Shown piece after piece: positions 44,014 to 56,415 of a stretch of DNA of 64,000 nucleotides (its first letter is position 1; every line of letters begins with the position of its first letter). The stretch spans positions 5,072,001-5,136,000 of the forward strand of contig JAQISU010000115.1 of NCBI GenBank assembly GCA_029339505.1, read 5' to 3'. Position numbers and translations under genes: made by a program. The notes beneath the pieces were generated by a model. That model saw only the letters and a program-made list of their open reading frames with translations, did not search any database and was not told the origin of the DNA. The DNA is from Unio delphinus (taxonomy: Eukaryota; Mollusca; Bivalvia; Unionida; Unionidae).

Positions 44014-44642
44014 GTGTGCCAGAATGTATATTTGAGAGAGTGATGTATGTAAGATGAAGTTGTTTGCATTTGAAACATGCACAGTGGAGAGAATGTTGGC
44101 ATAACTCTTGTGAAGCTTTAATGTAATAAGGCTGACATTTTTTTGGATATTCTACTTGTGGAAATTGTAAATGATTGAAGCAGACCGTTTACTAAAAATG
44201 ACTGCTCTCTTGTGCTAAAAAAATCAGCCTGAATTTGTCAAAAGTTTGCTATCCTTAACAGCTATTAAAATAGGGAAAATGAATTTTGCCACAAAGTGTA
44301 ATGAATGAATTACCAAATGTATAAAATGTATTTAAAAAAATGTTATCACCTCTATTCCTTACAATTTACCTCTGAAGTTAAGGAAGTGAAAATGACCAAG
44401 CGGATCTAATACTCTTTTGATAGATGTACATCTGGAGTGAGGCCAGATGTATACTTATAACCCATATTACACCCGTCAATCATGTACCAAAATATAGGGA
44501 TTTCAAGGTTCTTTGAACAATACCCAAGATATACAAGAACGTTCTTTTAAATAGACAGTAAAACCAGTTAGGAATCCTGGGAAAATTCTTTTTCTTTAAA
44601 ATTCTAATCCTATGCATAATGCAAAACTGTAGAGTACCACCA
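44014..44642. mobile_element. Older copy of the 653-bp element
   Basis: Follows the copies at 32520 and 35974 from 'gtgatgtatgtaagatgaag' to 'actgtagagtaccacc', with many substitutions and small indels; the terminal repeats are worn. Confidence 0.85.
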
Positions 44643-44689
44643 AAGCAATATTTTCATCATGAAGGAAGGTTAGATTTAAAAAATTGATC

Positions 44690-44825
44690 TAAAGCAAAAC
44701 TAGACTTGAGTTATTGATCTTGAAGCAAAACCAAACTTGAGGTATTGACCTTGAAGCCAAACTAGACTTGAAGTATTGATCTTGAAGCAAAACTATACTT
44801 ATTGATCTTGAAACAAGACTGTACT
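44690..44825 (+). repeat. ~32-bp repeat 'gaagcaaaactagacttgag'
   Basis: About four copies with 'tattgatctt' between them. Confidence 0.7.
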
Positions 44826-46480
44826 TATGGTTTTGAAATTCTTCTAGCAAGTGTTTGAAGTTAGCAAACTGTATATAATCACAAGGACCCAGTGTCACTA
44901 AACATCAATATATACACTTAATCACAAGTGTCAAAATGTAAGATCTTTCTTATTGGTTGCTAGCAATTAATATTTTTTCACATAAACATTATGTGTGCAC
45001 CAGGTCTTAAAATAGACATTAAATTCTGCATGTTTCTTGAAAGAGGTTTGCCTTATTTTGAAGGATAATTTAAGAATTTGCTCAGATATGAGGTATTCAT
45101 AGCCTTTTACAAGATCAGAAAGGTTTCCACGTGTTAAATGTAAAAGTGATTTTGCCTCCAATCTACTATGTCTCACAAATATTATAGTACAGAATTACAT
45201 TTCAGAAGAAAGTTTTAAGAATACATCACCTACACCATTAATTTTTTCAATTCTGCTTGAATTTTTAAGGATTGCATACTTTGAAACCCAGATTTGGTAG
45301 GCATTGATATCAAGAATATTGTCCCAGGTCCAATTTTCACTTATTCCATCCGAATTTCATGATGTTGTACATCCTGTTTACCACAGAAGCGTGCCTTGGC
45401 ATATGGTTTTTGAGTTTCTTTCATTACATAAAAAAGAGAACATTTATTTTGAAAGAAATGTTGTGAACTGGCAACGTCTTATATTCATTTTTTTGTCAGT
45501 TTATATTCGTCATAATTATGTACAGGATTAATATTGGTTGTAATCATACATTATTAAGAGTTGAAAGTGATTTGCAGTGTACAGATAAAATTCAGGACAA
45601 TATCATGACAGTAGTGAATTAGGTTTAGTAAATAAGAGTATATTCCACACTTTGTAACTGGCATTTATTTGCATTTAAAACAGATAGTAAGGAAAACAGA
45701 TCTGACAGAGATGTGAAACTTTAATTTAACATACCAAACTTATATTTGTTATCAAATACATTGTAAAACCTGTATTTGAAGATACTATTTGTTGGACTCG
45801 TCAGGAATGTGGTTTACTAAGGGTATATACATGTTGTATCAATGTATCCATTTGGCCATCTATGTCTGGGCATTTATGTTCCATGAACGCATTTCTTTTG
45901 TCAGACATTTTAATTGGTGGTGTCATACAACAATAGTGATTTTTTTTGTTTTGTTTAGAAATTTGAAAGATCTAAATGGCAAAGTTCTTTAAGTGATCTT
46001 GACAACCATATAATATTTTACATATGTACAGAAAATTTTGTCAATCTTGTCATAAATACTCAAAATTTGTCATGTAAATTATTGTAGTATTCTGAAAACA
46101 AACATTTCAAATAAATTTAAAAAATAAAATTATATCCAAACTTTTCTGCTTAATTTTGTATAGATTGTACATATCCCCAAGTACTAAATTATGCTATCAT
46201 TATATATTGTGTCCTAGCATTTATTAATACTGTCATGTTAAATATCCAGTAATAAGCATGTATTATATACTACCACACCTTTATTTCTCAGAAATCTTTA
46301 AAAATAACTGAATTTACTTAAATCACAGGTTTTCCTTAGTATGAAGTCTTAACCATGGAAATAAAAAGAGATTAATTTAATGAAGTTTGAACAATTTTGT
46401 TCAAAGTCATCAAAGCAAAGAAATCACCGAGTATTGAGTTACGATTACATACACTATCTTAAAATGTAACAGTTCTTTTT
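44826..46480. other. Intergenic, nothing recognised
   Basis: AT-rich. Open frames at 44967-45176 (-) and 45304-45531 (+) have no domain that I recognise. Confidence 0.4.
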
Positions 46481-46487
46481 ATATTCA

Positions 46488-46674
46488 CTTATGAGACAAG
46501 TCCAACTGCAAACTGCACAGACCTAGATCAGCATAATTTGCCAGCATATCTGGTTCTATGCAGTTTGTTAGGAGTAATCAGTTTAACAAACAACAAAAAC
46601 TCTGATATGCAGGCACATTATGCTATGGCAGATCAGGATCTTTGTTGTTTGCAATTTGACATGACTTATAAGCA
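46488..46674. mobile_element. MITE with CTTATAAG-type ends, copy 1
   Basis: The left arm 'cttatgagacaagtccaact' and the inverse of the right arm 'cttataagtcatgtcaaatt' match, followed by 'gcaaac' on both. Internal 'tttgttaggagtaatcag' and 'cattatgctatggcagatca' recur in the copy at 59914. Confidence 0.8.
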
Positions 46675-46799
46675 GATATATTTGGTGTTTATTTGTGTAC
46701 ATTGTAATTGTATTTTGAGTACTATAGCCTTGTTGTTGGCAGAAATTTTCATGTACATATTTAAATAAATATCAAAATTTAAATGGTATTATACTATAT

Positions 46800-46995
46800 G
46801 TACTCACTTATAAGTCCAGTCAAACTGCAAACAACCAATATCCCAATTTATGGCATAATGTGCCTGCAGACCAGGGTCTGTGTTGCTTGTTCTACTAATT
46901 ACTCCTTTAAAAAAATGCACAGACCCAGATCTTCTGGCTTATTATGTGACAACAGATCTATGTACAGTTTGCAGTTGTTGGACTCGTGAGTATAT
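46800..46995. mobile_element. MITE with CTTATAAG-type ends, copy 2
   Basis: The left arm 'actcacttataagtccagtc' and the inverse right arm 'actcacgagtccaacaactg' match. The orientation is opposite to copy 1, judging by internal blocks. It lies only 125 bp from copy 1. Confidence 0.8.
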
Positions 46996-47580
46996 TAATG
47001 ACATTTAGTAATCTGTCTCCACACGAAATGAAGCGTTTTAATCTTATATCAAAGTCTTCCAATGTTCATATTTGAAATGCTTGAGTCTGTTAGCTTTAAT
47101 TAGACTGGTTTACAATAATTGAAATATTCATTATATAGTACAAAGAACACAAGCACAGTAATTCAATACTTGTAAGTCTTTTATAGGCGAAGCAAGTTCT
47201 CTCTGAGATTAATTTTTTGGATGATTAGGCTACAGAAATAAGGCAGTTATCTATACTTAGTAAAACAGGAAGTATAAACTACTTTTTTTCTCAGACTACA
47301 ACAAAAAATTTTAGGTACAAAAGTTCCTTGAAGAATTTAATTGGAATTCAGAGTTAGAAACATTGTGACAAGCAGTTGTCAAAATCCAAGTACAAGTTGC
47401 AAAACTTGAATTAACAAATGAGTAGGAAATTTCAAACTGAGTGTCATGTCCAAATAAAAGGATGTGTAAAAAAAATCCAGTATTAAAATCTGAAATGAAA
47501 CATTATTATATATAAATGGGATGCTTTGTACATTATTTCCATTTGACTAATTAATAAAGGGATGAAAAATTTGCAAAATG
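46996..47580. other. Intergenic, nothing recognised
   Basis: AT-rich sequence with no supported feature. Confidence 0.4.
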
Positions 47581-47589
47581 TTAACAATA

Positions 47590-48490
47590 TGTACCAACAC
47601 ACCATGTATCTTAAAGCACACCCTGTATGCCAATACATCATGTATCTATAAACACATCCTGTATACCAACACACCCTGTATCTTAAAACATACCCTGTAT
47701 GCCAACACACCCTGTATCTTAAAACACACCCTGTATGCCAATACATCATGTATCTAAAAACACACCCTGTATACCAACACACCCTGTATCTTAAAACACA
47801 TCCTGTATCTTTAAAACATACCCTGTATGCCAATCATCCTGTATCTTAAAACATACCCTGTATGCCTATACGCCCTGTATACCAACACACCCTGTATCTT
47901 AAAACACATCCTGTATCTTTAAAACATACCCTGTATGCCAGTCACCCTGTATCTTAAAACATACCCTGTATGCCTATACGCCCTGTATGCCAACACATCC
48001 TGTATCTTAAAACACACCCTGTATCTTAAAACACATCCTGTATCTTAAAACACACCCTGTATCTTAAAACACCCTGTATGCCTATACACCCTGTATGCCA
48101 ACACACCCTGTATCTTAAAACACACCCTGTATCTTAAAACACATCCTGTATCTTAAAACACACCCTGTATCTTAAAACACACCCTGTATCTTAAATTCAT
48201 CCTGTATCTTAAAACACACCCTGTATGCCTATACACCCTGTATGCCAACATACCTTGTATCTTAAAACATACCCTGTATGCCAATGCACCCTGTATCTTA
48301 AAACATACCCTGTATGCCAATGCACCCTGTATCTTAAAACACACCCTGTATGCCAACACATCTCAAAACACAACCTGTATGCCAACACAGCCTATATCTT
48401 AAAACACACCCTGTATACCATCCACCATGTATTTTGAAGCATACCTTGTATACCATAACACCATGTATCTTAAAACACACCCTGTATATC
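47590..48490 (+). repeat. ~18/36-bp minisatellite 'accctgtatcttaaaacac'
   Basis: Two alternating half-units, 'caccctgtatcttaaaaca' and 'caccctgtatgccaacaca', in about 45 half-copies. Open frames on both strands are repeat translations. Confidence 0.92.
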
Positions 48491-48499
48491 CAAAGTACT

Positions 48500-49490
48500 T
48501 CAGTTGCTAATAGATGTTAAACAATGCCATTTGTTATAATATTTGCACTACATGATGCTGCAAGTTCCTTCTAGTAATGGATATCCAGGTGTAAATTCAG
48601 TTAGCTGGAGTGAAGCTAATCATACATTTAATGTATACAGTGGTCAGATTTTCCTCTCGGATAAAGTAGTGATTGGTCAGTGGAAATGACCATGAACATA
48701 TTACCTTAAGCCAGTTATAGTTAGATAACCATTAAACTTGTGGCTGATGCTCTCCCCTTTGTTCATTTACGAAATACTTAAAATTATTTAGAATGTCAAA
48801 AATATCATGATATAAATCAAAAAAATAAACTTTGTGTATACTTCATAGGTCAGTTATTTTAGGCATATAATTTCTATCAAATTTTCTTTTCTTTTAAAAA
48901 ATGGATGACATTTAAATTTAACATCACTGAAGGACTCGCAGGATTAATTAAACTCCCACAGTCAACCTAATGAACACTAGAATATTATAAATATTATAAA
49001 TTCAGGTACTATAATTTCAAAATGCTCATAATAACATCACTGAGTATATAAAGGATTGTAAAGCCGTTCTCAATATACAAAAAAGTACTGTGTTGAAAAA
49101 ACAAAATGAGTCACACCGTCCATTTGATTTTTCACTACTTGGTGTTTACAAGTCAAGTATGTAGAAAGGCTAAAATTGCACCAACAGAATATTGTCTCAT
49201 TTTCAATAGCAAGTATAATAACCTCTGAGACCAAATTATACTTTTTATTATGAACCCAGTGATGGCTTTCCAAACCCATATACATATAGTTCTATTTTAC
49301 GTTCTTCTCAATTCTGGACTGGTTTCAATTATTTCCATATAATTATTCTCATTAATTCTTTGTCCATCCTTGATTTACTCCACAGGTGCCTACAGTGGCA
49401 GAGTGCATAAGTAAACAGTGCACTTACTGCTACTTGAATATTAAAACATGCTGAAGTCAATTTATACCAACATCAGTAGCAATGCATTTC
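48500..49490. other. Intergenic, nothing recognised
   Basis: AT-rich single-copy sequence. Confidence 0.4.
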
Positions 49491-49494
49491 AGGC

Positions 49495-49803
49495 TGAGCA
49501 ATCCAAAGTACTCCACTTTACCACACACTGCCATCTAGCCTTTGTCCATATGTGTTTGAGTCACAGGCTGAGTGATCCAAATTACTCCACTTTAACACAC
49601 ACTGCCATCTAGCCTTTGTCCATATGTGTGTTTGAGTCTCAGGCTCTGTCAATATAGGTCTGTGAGAAAGCTTGCCAGTAGTTACCCAGGTAACGTTTAT
49701 TCTTCCCAGTAATTTTTTTTTCATTTTCACCACTTATAATGACTACCATGTATAGCCAATCTTGCTTAGAGAAATGGCATAGAATCCCCCAAAACAACAA
49801 CAA
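49495..49803 (+). mobile_element. SINE family A with a duplicated head
   Basis: The tRNA-like head ('ccactttaccacacactgcc', 'atatgtgtttgagtc') occurs twice in tandem (about 49495 and 49565), followed by one body ('gtgagaaagcttgccagtag', 'gactaccatgtatagcc') and an AAC tail. Confidence 0.75.
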
Positions 49804-50639
49804 TCAGGAACCTTTTAAATTTTTTATATAGAAATTGGGGCAAATGTTAAAAACAAATCCGTCTGATCAAGAGTTGTGTTGTTTCTTATTACTGTTGAGC
49901 TCTCATCCATATTAAATTGAAATATATTATCCTTTATGCTCATACTAATGGTAAGCGCAAATCATCTCACTTTCGTAGCCTGATCATAAAAATATATGTG
50001 TCCTGAGAAAGCGGTATGATTGGGTTGACATTGTCTATCACAGTACATTATATATTTGTCATTTTATAAATTATTTGACCCTATCTGAAAACAATGCATG
50101 TCCAATTCAGCATTACATCACATAGGAAATTTGTTGTTGCTGAATAGGAAGTAAAGAGAAATAACTTCAGTTTTTTTTGTTTTAGCTCACAAAATACTCC
50201 TGTTTTAGTTGTTGCTGCAGGTACAACTTTTGTATGTTTTAACAATCAGTTTGTCTCATGGCATGATGGGAAATCATATATTTTCATACTTGAGAATTTT
50301 AGGATATATTTTCAAATGTGAAAATTTAGGAATGAAAAATATATGAAAATTTTACAAGTAGTCTCCATATTTCACATTTAGGTATATAATATAAATAAAT
50401 GAGCAATAATTACATGTACTCAGTAAATAAATATTGTTGTGGAAACACAATAATATTAATTTCTAATTGCTCACAAGTCAGTATCTCGTAATACTGACCT
50501 GTAATTGAGGCACAATATGTTGAAAAAACCATACTCACCTTGGCACTTTTTTACTTGCATTTTACCAATTTTACTATTAAGCATGTACATAATAAGAGTT
50601 GTTCTTTCAGTCCTGAGCGTTCTGTGTCAAGTCTATGAA

Positions 50640-51290
50640 AAGTCTACAAAACTTTATATGAAAATAAACCAAATGACATACCTTCATTTGGCATCAGAAC
50701 ATCATCCAGCCTTGAGAATATCAAAATTAATCTCTTTACAGTTCAGAAAACGTTTGTCTCGAAAACACCACCTGCCCTTGGCTCCTTAAGCAACCCAAAG
50801 TGATTTTTACGTTACACAGTGGAAAAAAATCTGCGACAAACCGTAACCCTGCCATCTTCCAGAACTCTTTATCATGAACTCCTCAACGATTTTACAAATT
50901 ACACTAAAATTTATACTGATGGATCAAAGGTTGATGAAAAGGCTGATGAGGCCTTCGTTAGTAGCAAACACATAACAAAAGATAGTATGCCAAACGATAC
51001 GTCCATTTTTTCAGTGGAAATCAGAGCACTAGACCTTGCTCTGAAATTTATCGAACAAAAACGCGTTTTAAATAGCATTGTCTTCTGTGATTCGCTATCA
51101 GTGCTTCAGTCGCTACACAATAGAAAACTGGATAATCTATTATTAGTCAATATTCTCGTCAAAAACTCTGAGCTTAGTACCTCCTACAATATAGTATACT
51201 GTTGGTTACCTATCCATATTGGTATTTAAGGTAATGAAGAAACAGACCGCGCTGCTAAGATGGCTCTATCCCAAGAACCATCTGTTTTTT
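50640..51290 (+). pseudogene. LINE RNase H domain fragment (non-LTR retrotransposon)
   Basis: The frame at 50819-51229 reads KIYTDGSKVDEKADEAF, SVEIRALDLALKFIEQ, VFCDSLSVLQSL and YCWLPIHIGI, then a TAA, then in the same frame GNEETDRAAKMAL. The four RNase H active-site acids (TDG, the E of VEIRAL, the D of CDS and the D of ETDRA) are all readable. The stop replaces a residue before GNE, where family members usually have Arg. The upstream frame at 50640-50790 may be the adjoining linker. The element is 5'-truncated with no reverse transcriptase nearby. RNase H at the C-terminus indicates an I/Jockey-like group rather than the RTE-like LINEs at 20-28 kb. Confidence 0.85.
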
Positions 51291-51359
51291 TTTTCCATGT
51301 TTGCTATTGGAAGTCAAAGTTGTATATAATTTGAAGGGAGGCTGTTTTCTAGATTTGCA

Positions 51360-51607
51360 GTTGTTGTAGGGTTTAACGCCATTTTTCAGCACACGATAGG
51401 CTATATATGGCGGCCAGCATTATTGGTGGAGGAAGAACCTGGAGAAAAAAAAACGCAAAGAACCACCGACTCACGATAAGCTACTAGCAAGCTTTCTCAC
51501 ATAACTACATTAGCCGAAATCTTAGGCTCGAGCCCACGCAGACAGAAGTGAGATGGCAGTGATCCGTAACGGAAAGCTCTTTAGACCACTTGGCCACTCA
51601 GTGCCCC
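51360..51607 (-). mobile_element. SINE family A, reverse orientation
   Basis: On the + strand: 'gttgttgtagggtttaacgc', 'tatatggcggccagcattat', 'ggctcgagcccacgcagaca' (inverse B box) and 'accacttggccactcagtgc'. It is nearly full length and well preserved, inserted just after the RNase H fragment. Confidence 0.88.
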
Positions 51608-52016
51608 TCTGGATTTGCAGGTGGAAGTTTAAGAATTGCATATGAATTTACTATGAAATTCTCCGGAATCGGATTTATGAGACCTTTATGGCAACTCCTC
51701 ATTTTAAACATAAAAATACCTCTTTGTTTCTGGACCATTGTGATATTTCAGTGCTTGATGACTTATAAATTCCAGTTTGTGCATCCTTTATTCATATACA
51801 GGAATACTAAAAAAAAACGGCTGAATAATTCATAGTTTTTAATTTAAATTTTGACGTTGACGAATATCAATAAAATACAAAGATTATCCTTGCTGCAGGG
51901 AGATAAGCTATTATCTGCTGGATACTTAACCAGTATTCTAATACAAGTTAATTCCCTTGATCAAGATAATGCGCTACATTCATGACGGCTAATACAATTT
52001 GTAGACTAAGGACAAA

Positions 52017-52175
52017 GGAAAACCCTTTGAAAAAATACAGACCCCATGGGAAGCTACTGTCAAACTTTTCCAAGTACCCAAGTTATCCTGTGACTCAACC
52101 TACACGGAATAGGGGTAAGATGTCAGAGATCTGAAAAGGCGAGCGTCTAAGACCAGTCTGCCACACGGGGCCTCC
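52017..52175 (-). mobile_element. SINE family A head, reverse orientation
   Basis: Contains 'catgggaagctactgtcaaa', 'ctgtgactcaacctacacgg' and 'gcgtctaagaccagtctgcc', the reverse complement of the head and early body. The tail half is missing. Confidence 0.7.
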
Positions 52176-53059
52176 TCAACTTGCCGTAAAATACTGTATA
52201 CTGATGAAGAGGACAGAGAATGAAAAGGGTATGTAGATTCTTTAAAACTTATCAATTGTTAGGATGATGTTGATATGTACGATAAACTAATATATTTTTT
52301 AATTAAAAAAAAAACAAGCAAAGAAGGAGACTGAACCAACATTTTTAAATTGCAAGGACTATTGGAAACTATTAAAAATAAAAAGAACACAGTTGTTACT
52401 AGTTGTAAGCTTACCAGAGGTAGAGATAAATTATAGGAAAATATTAATAAAACAAATCAAATAAAGACTGGTTATACCAGCACACAAACATGAGAGGGGT
52501 AAAGGGTTGTAAGTTTATAGCTGTAAACACATACAAAGAGACGTACACAAACGTAGGAAATTAGCAATAATTCTGAGTAGCATCTCTTTTCTAGAGATAT
52601 GGGAGATCTGAAAAAAAGTGCCAGCAAGGTTGTCAACAGCCTTCGTGATCAGAATGAAAACCCCAGGGAAAAATTTTCGAACCCATCTGTAAAATGTTAA
52701 TTTTCGTCCTGTTATCTAATATCGGGCAGTCCTTATTTGTGACATGATCAAGTCACATATAATCAAGACGTTTTGATTTCGAATATTTATCTAGATGCGA
52801 ATTTCGGTACAATGAGTATATGTTGCTTGCAAAGAAATAATTATGCCAAACATCAGAGTTAATTTGCCTTATTTTAAAATGTTTTAGTGGTCGTAATTCA
52901 GTCCTATAGGCATTTGTGACAAAATATTCGTCACACTTATTTCCTATTAGCTCAGGCAATTCTGGGTGTTGGTTATCAAAATGTTAGACAGGTATATGAT
53001 TTAAAATTTAGCCCCAACTGTTTTATGAAAAAAGGCTGTATCACCCACTTCCACATCGC

Positions 53060-53220
53060 GACCAGTATTAATGGTGAATTCCCAGTGTCTATCAGTAAAA
53101 AGAAAAAGACTGTCTCTGAATTCCCAGTGTCTATCAGTAAAAAGAAAAAGACTGTCTCTGAATTCCCAGTGTCTATCAGTAAAAAGAATACGACTGTCTG
53201 AATTCCCTGTGACTATCAAT
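53060..53220 (+). repeat. 42-bp repeat, about 3.5 copies
   Basis: Unit 'gaattcccagtgtctatcag' plus 'taaaaagaaaaagactgtct'. The last copy merges with the Gypsy-like fragment: 'ccagtgtctatcagtaaaaag' resembles its 'cctgtgactatcaataaaaag'. Confidence 0.88.
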
Positions 53221-53815
53221 AAAAAGTATCTGATCCGACGTTTAAGTGTAGCTAAACATTATTTTAAACGTTTGCTCAAAATGTTCCATAATTCCTGAAC
53301 CCCTAATCAATTTGTTCAGTAAGAAAATACATTTTTATTGGTCTGACAAATGTCAGAACAATTCAGATAAATTAAAAACCGTACTCAAAAGTGAACTAGA
53401 CAATTTAGCTCACGTTGGTGTATGTGAAGTAGGGTTTGGTGAAGTATTAATCCAAGAAGACAGATGATGTGGGTTATCCAGTCTGCTATTTCGCTAAAAC
53501 AAAAAAAAAAAACAAAAACAAAAATGGAGAAACCCTAGAGAAATTATTCCACTATCGAGAAAGTGTACTTGGTTTTAAGTTTGGACTTGCAAAGGTTTGA
53601 AATGTATTTTAGTTCAGTTAAGTTTAGCTCCGTCTCCAATTGTTATATTCAGTGATCACAACCTCATTATTGTAATTGAAAAATGAGAAGCGCAAATCTA
53701 AGATTGTCAAGGGAAAGCTTGGTGTTGCATAAATAATACATGCTCTACATTAGGCAAATGAAGGGAAAAGATAATTTAATGGTAGATGCACTTTCATGCG
53801 TATAAAAGAATACTA
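53200..53815 (+). pseudogene. Gypsy-like pol fragment (end of reverse transcriptase and RNase H), degenerate
   Basis: Across shifting + frames the order of Gypsy pol landmarks is readable: TINKKYLIRRLSVAKHYFK (the stretch after the reverse-transcriptase core), FYWSDKCQNNSDKLK, CEVGFGEVLIQED (RNase H start), NYSTIEK, and a piece equivalent to the HIKGKDNLxADALS end near 53760-53810. Several stops and frameshifts break it. No LTRs, gag or integrase were found. It is an old fragment of an LTR retrotransposon in the host genome. Confidence 0.8.
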
Positions 53816-54009
53816 AGACAGAGCTATTGATGAATGTTCTGAATGAATTTCATGACCTGCTGATGTGACAACAGCTTTGATGTGTGACAATTTCAATGTG
53901 CAGAACGTTTCTGAATGGATTCACAATAGTCTCAAAATGTTGCTTTAATACAGACCGTCATATGAGCAGTTTATAATTCCAGCAAATAATTTTGTCAGGT
54001 TGATATGGT

Positions 54010-54360
54010 TTCGCAAACTGTCATGTAATTGATTTCCCAAACTGACATATAATTGATTTCTCAAACTGTCATGTAATTGATTTCCCAAACTGACATGTAA
54101 TTGATTTCTCAAACTGTCATGTATCTGATTTCCTAAACTGTCATGTAATTGATTCTCAAATTGTCATGTATCTGATTTCCTAAACTGTCATGTAATTGAT
54201 TCTCAAATTGTCATGTATCTGATTTCCTAAACTGTCATGTAATTGATTTCCCAAACTGTCATGTACTTGATTTCCCAAACTGCTATGTAATTGATTTCCT
54301 AAGCTGTCATGTAATTGATTTCCTAAGCTGTCATGTAATTGATTTCCCAAACTGACATTC
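54010..54360 (+). repeat. 24-bp minisatellite, about 14 copies
   Basis: Unit 'ttgatttcccaaactgtcat' plus 'gtaa', with 'ctcaaattgtcatgtatctg' variants. Confidence 0.92.
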
Positions 54361-54364
54361 TCCA

Positions 54365-55300
54365 ATATTCAATAGTATCTGTTCCACAGTTATAATAATT
54401 TTAAGCAGCTAACGCAAAACTCGGGTTAACAATTTTATATTTTTCTTCCCCATCTTTGATAATGTATTTCTTTCTATTCCCTTGATGTCTTTCTGGTGAT
54501 ATCGTTTTTTAATTTTATAATTGCTGCCGATCAAATTCATTGTCTACATATCTATACTATTTTTTTAAAATTTTGCATCCGGTAACGGCATTGTACATTC
54601 TCAATGAAGTGTTCGCACCTGGAAATAAACAAGAAATTTATATGCTAGTTACAACAGTTCTGGTACACGTTATCTATCAAATCAAGAATGGAAATGACAA
54701 CCAGAACTTGCTATATAAGCATAGATTCATCACTGTAAAATATAAATTGTAATGGCTTGTATATGCAAAACTAAGATTGATATTAATCTTTAATCACTCG
54801 CTGCATCCCAATCAAGGAATCCTACCACCAAAGTTCCCCCGTGGACTGCATTTTCTGCACGTTGTTGATGATGTTGTTGTTAAATGGCTGAGCACGTACT
54901 GCAAACGATAATATAAAGTCTTGAAAACAATTCAGATGTCAAACAATTCGTTTATGACATTAACTTTTCTCACCCAAGCGACAGAGAAGTCTAGCTGTTT
55001 TGCTAACCTTACTTTTCTTATCTCAGTCTAGTCATCTCAGACCAATCGTCTCAGTCATGGTGTCCATGTGCTCAGAACTACTTTTAAAAAAAGAAAACCT
55101 TGTCTTCTGTTGTGCCATAGTTGTTCTCAAGTAAAACAACAACAACAGCAACAACAAATAATATATAACCAAAACATAGTTACTTAAGGTCAATCTGTCT
55201 TAGAAAACACACCAAACAAAATAAAAATTTTGATAGAGACAAATACACACACGCATACTATTTCGAGGTTTTGATATTATGTTAGTTCGTTCTAATTAGC
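54365..55300. other. Intergenic, nothing recognised
   Basis: No exon or mobile element that I can support. Confidence 0.4.
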
Positions 55301-55302
55301 AT

Positions 55303-55492
55303 GGTCAAGTTTATCCTATATGCAGGACTAGCTCAGTACATTTTCAGATCATCATCATTAAATGTAGCTAAAGCAACCAAACTAGTTGTAAACACTTCGC
55401 GTGAAACATAGTATATACTGTTAGCTACATTTAATGGAGCTGACCTGAAAATTTACTGTGCAAAAGATAGGATAAAATTCTCAATGGTATGT
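55303..55492. mobile_element. 190-bp fold-back (inverted-repeat) element
   Basis: The left arm 'cagtacattttcag' ... 'cattaaatgtagctaa' is mirrored by the right arm 'ttagctacatttaatg' ... 'ctgaaaatttactgtgc', and the pairing extends outward to 'tttatcctat'. The loop between arms is about 50 bp. Arms are roughly 85-90% paired. Confidence 0.8.
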
Positions 55493-55739
55493 GAAATGAA
55501 CTATGTCAGAAAACACTGATCCATGCACATAAAACTACATACCTATACACTTCATAGCATCCCAACTCTCTAAACAACAACGGAAAGCTTAGCAACAGCC
55601 AGAAATGTGTTATGTCAAACATGCTCTATTATAATTTGGTTAAGCATCTCCGTTGTGCTCCAGCTGAATATACCTGCAATATTTATTGAGAAATATTACA
55701 CTTACCAGCCAGAAGGAATCATTTATCCCTCAACACACT

Positions 55740-56052
55740 AATCCACAAGCAAATTTCACTGCATCACTTGCCATATTTCGAAGACAGAAATATAAATTTT
55801 CAAAGTATCCGTGAACTTGAAAGTTTAGCTCATGGTTATCCTTTAGGGTTCGCATATTTAGAGGGTGACGAGGGTCTTTTATACGGGAGAGTGGGGTACT
55901 CAAACTTGGAAATGATGAAAGGAAACAGTTTCTTTCTAATAAATATTAAATATTTATTGTCAATTTCATATAACATCCATATATTAAATGTGATAATACC
56001 TCATTACTATGCGACGTTTTATGTTGTTATTTTTCTTTGCTCATGCGTATGA
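55740..56052 (+). other. Unassigned open frame
   Basis: The part to about 55920 reads FAYLEGDEGLLYGRVG and looks protein-like; the rest is AT-rich and hydrophobic. There is no recognised domain and no clear splice signal. It may be chance or an old transposon piece. Confidence 0.2.
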
Positions 56053-56169
56053 ACTGTGTACTTCGGATGCAACGGTCACACCACTGCCCTCATTAGCATA
56101 TTTGTATTCATGCGCCGCATGTAAACATTGGGTCGTGAACACTACTAAAGAGTTCTTTTTACTTTAAAG

Positions 56170-56370
56170 GATAATATTGGGTGAGAAAAATATTCTACGT
56201 TGGGGTTTGGACCGAGACAATGAAATCCCAGCCGCGGGGTTACATTATATGTCTCCCCACAAGGCTTGTCCGAGTGGAGAGACATATAATGTAACTCCTA
56301 GGCTGGGATTTCATCGTCTCGGTCCAAACTCCAACATAGGTTCTATATTTCTTGCACTGATAGTATTGTA
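56170..56370. mobile_element. ~150-200 bp hairpin element
   Basis: The 63-bp arm at 56197-56259 pairs with 56275-56337 at about 89% identity around a 15-bp loop; 'tttggaccgagac' and 'gaaatcccagcc' are landmarks. Weaker pairing continues outside both arms. It is likely a MITE; a long-hairpin RNA is an alternative. Confidence 0.82.
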
Positions 56371-56374
56371 TTGT

Positions 56375-56415
56375 GTATTCGGGGGAAGGTGTATTGTGTA
56401 TTCGGGGGAAGGTGT
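56375..56415 (+). repeat. Short 21-bp duplication
   Basis: 'tgtattcgggggaaggtgt' occurs twice in succession. Confidence 0.85.

Noticed and set aside
52753..52959. 68-codon - strand frame resembling the one at 44967-45176
   Set aside because: Only a loose resemblance in composition; no shared motif long enough to argue for a gene family.
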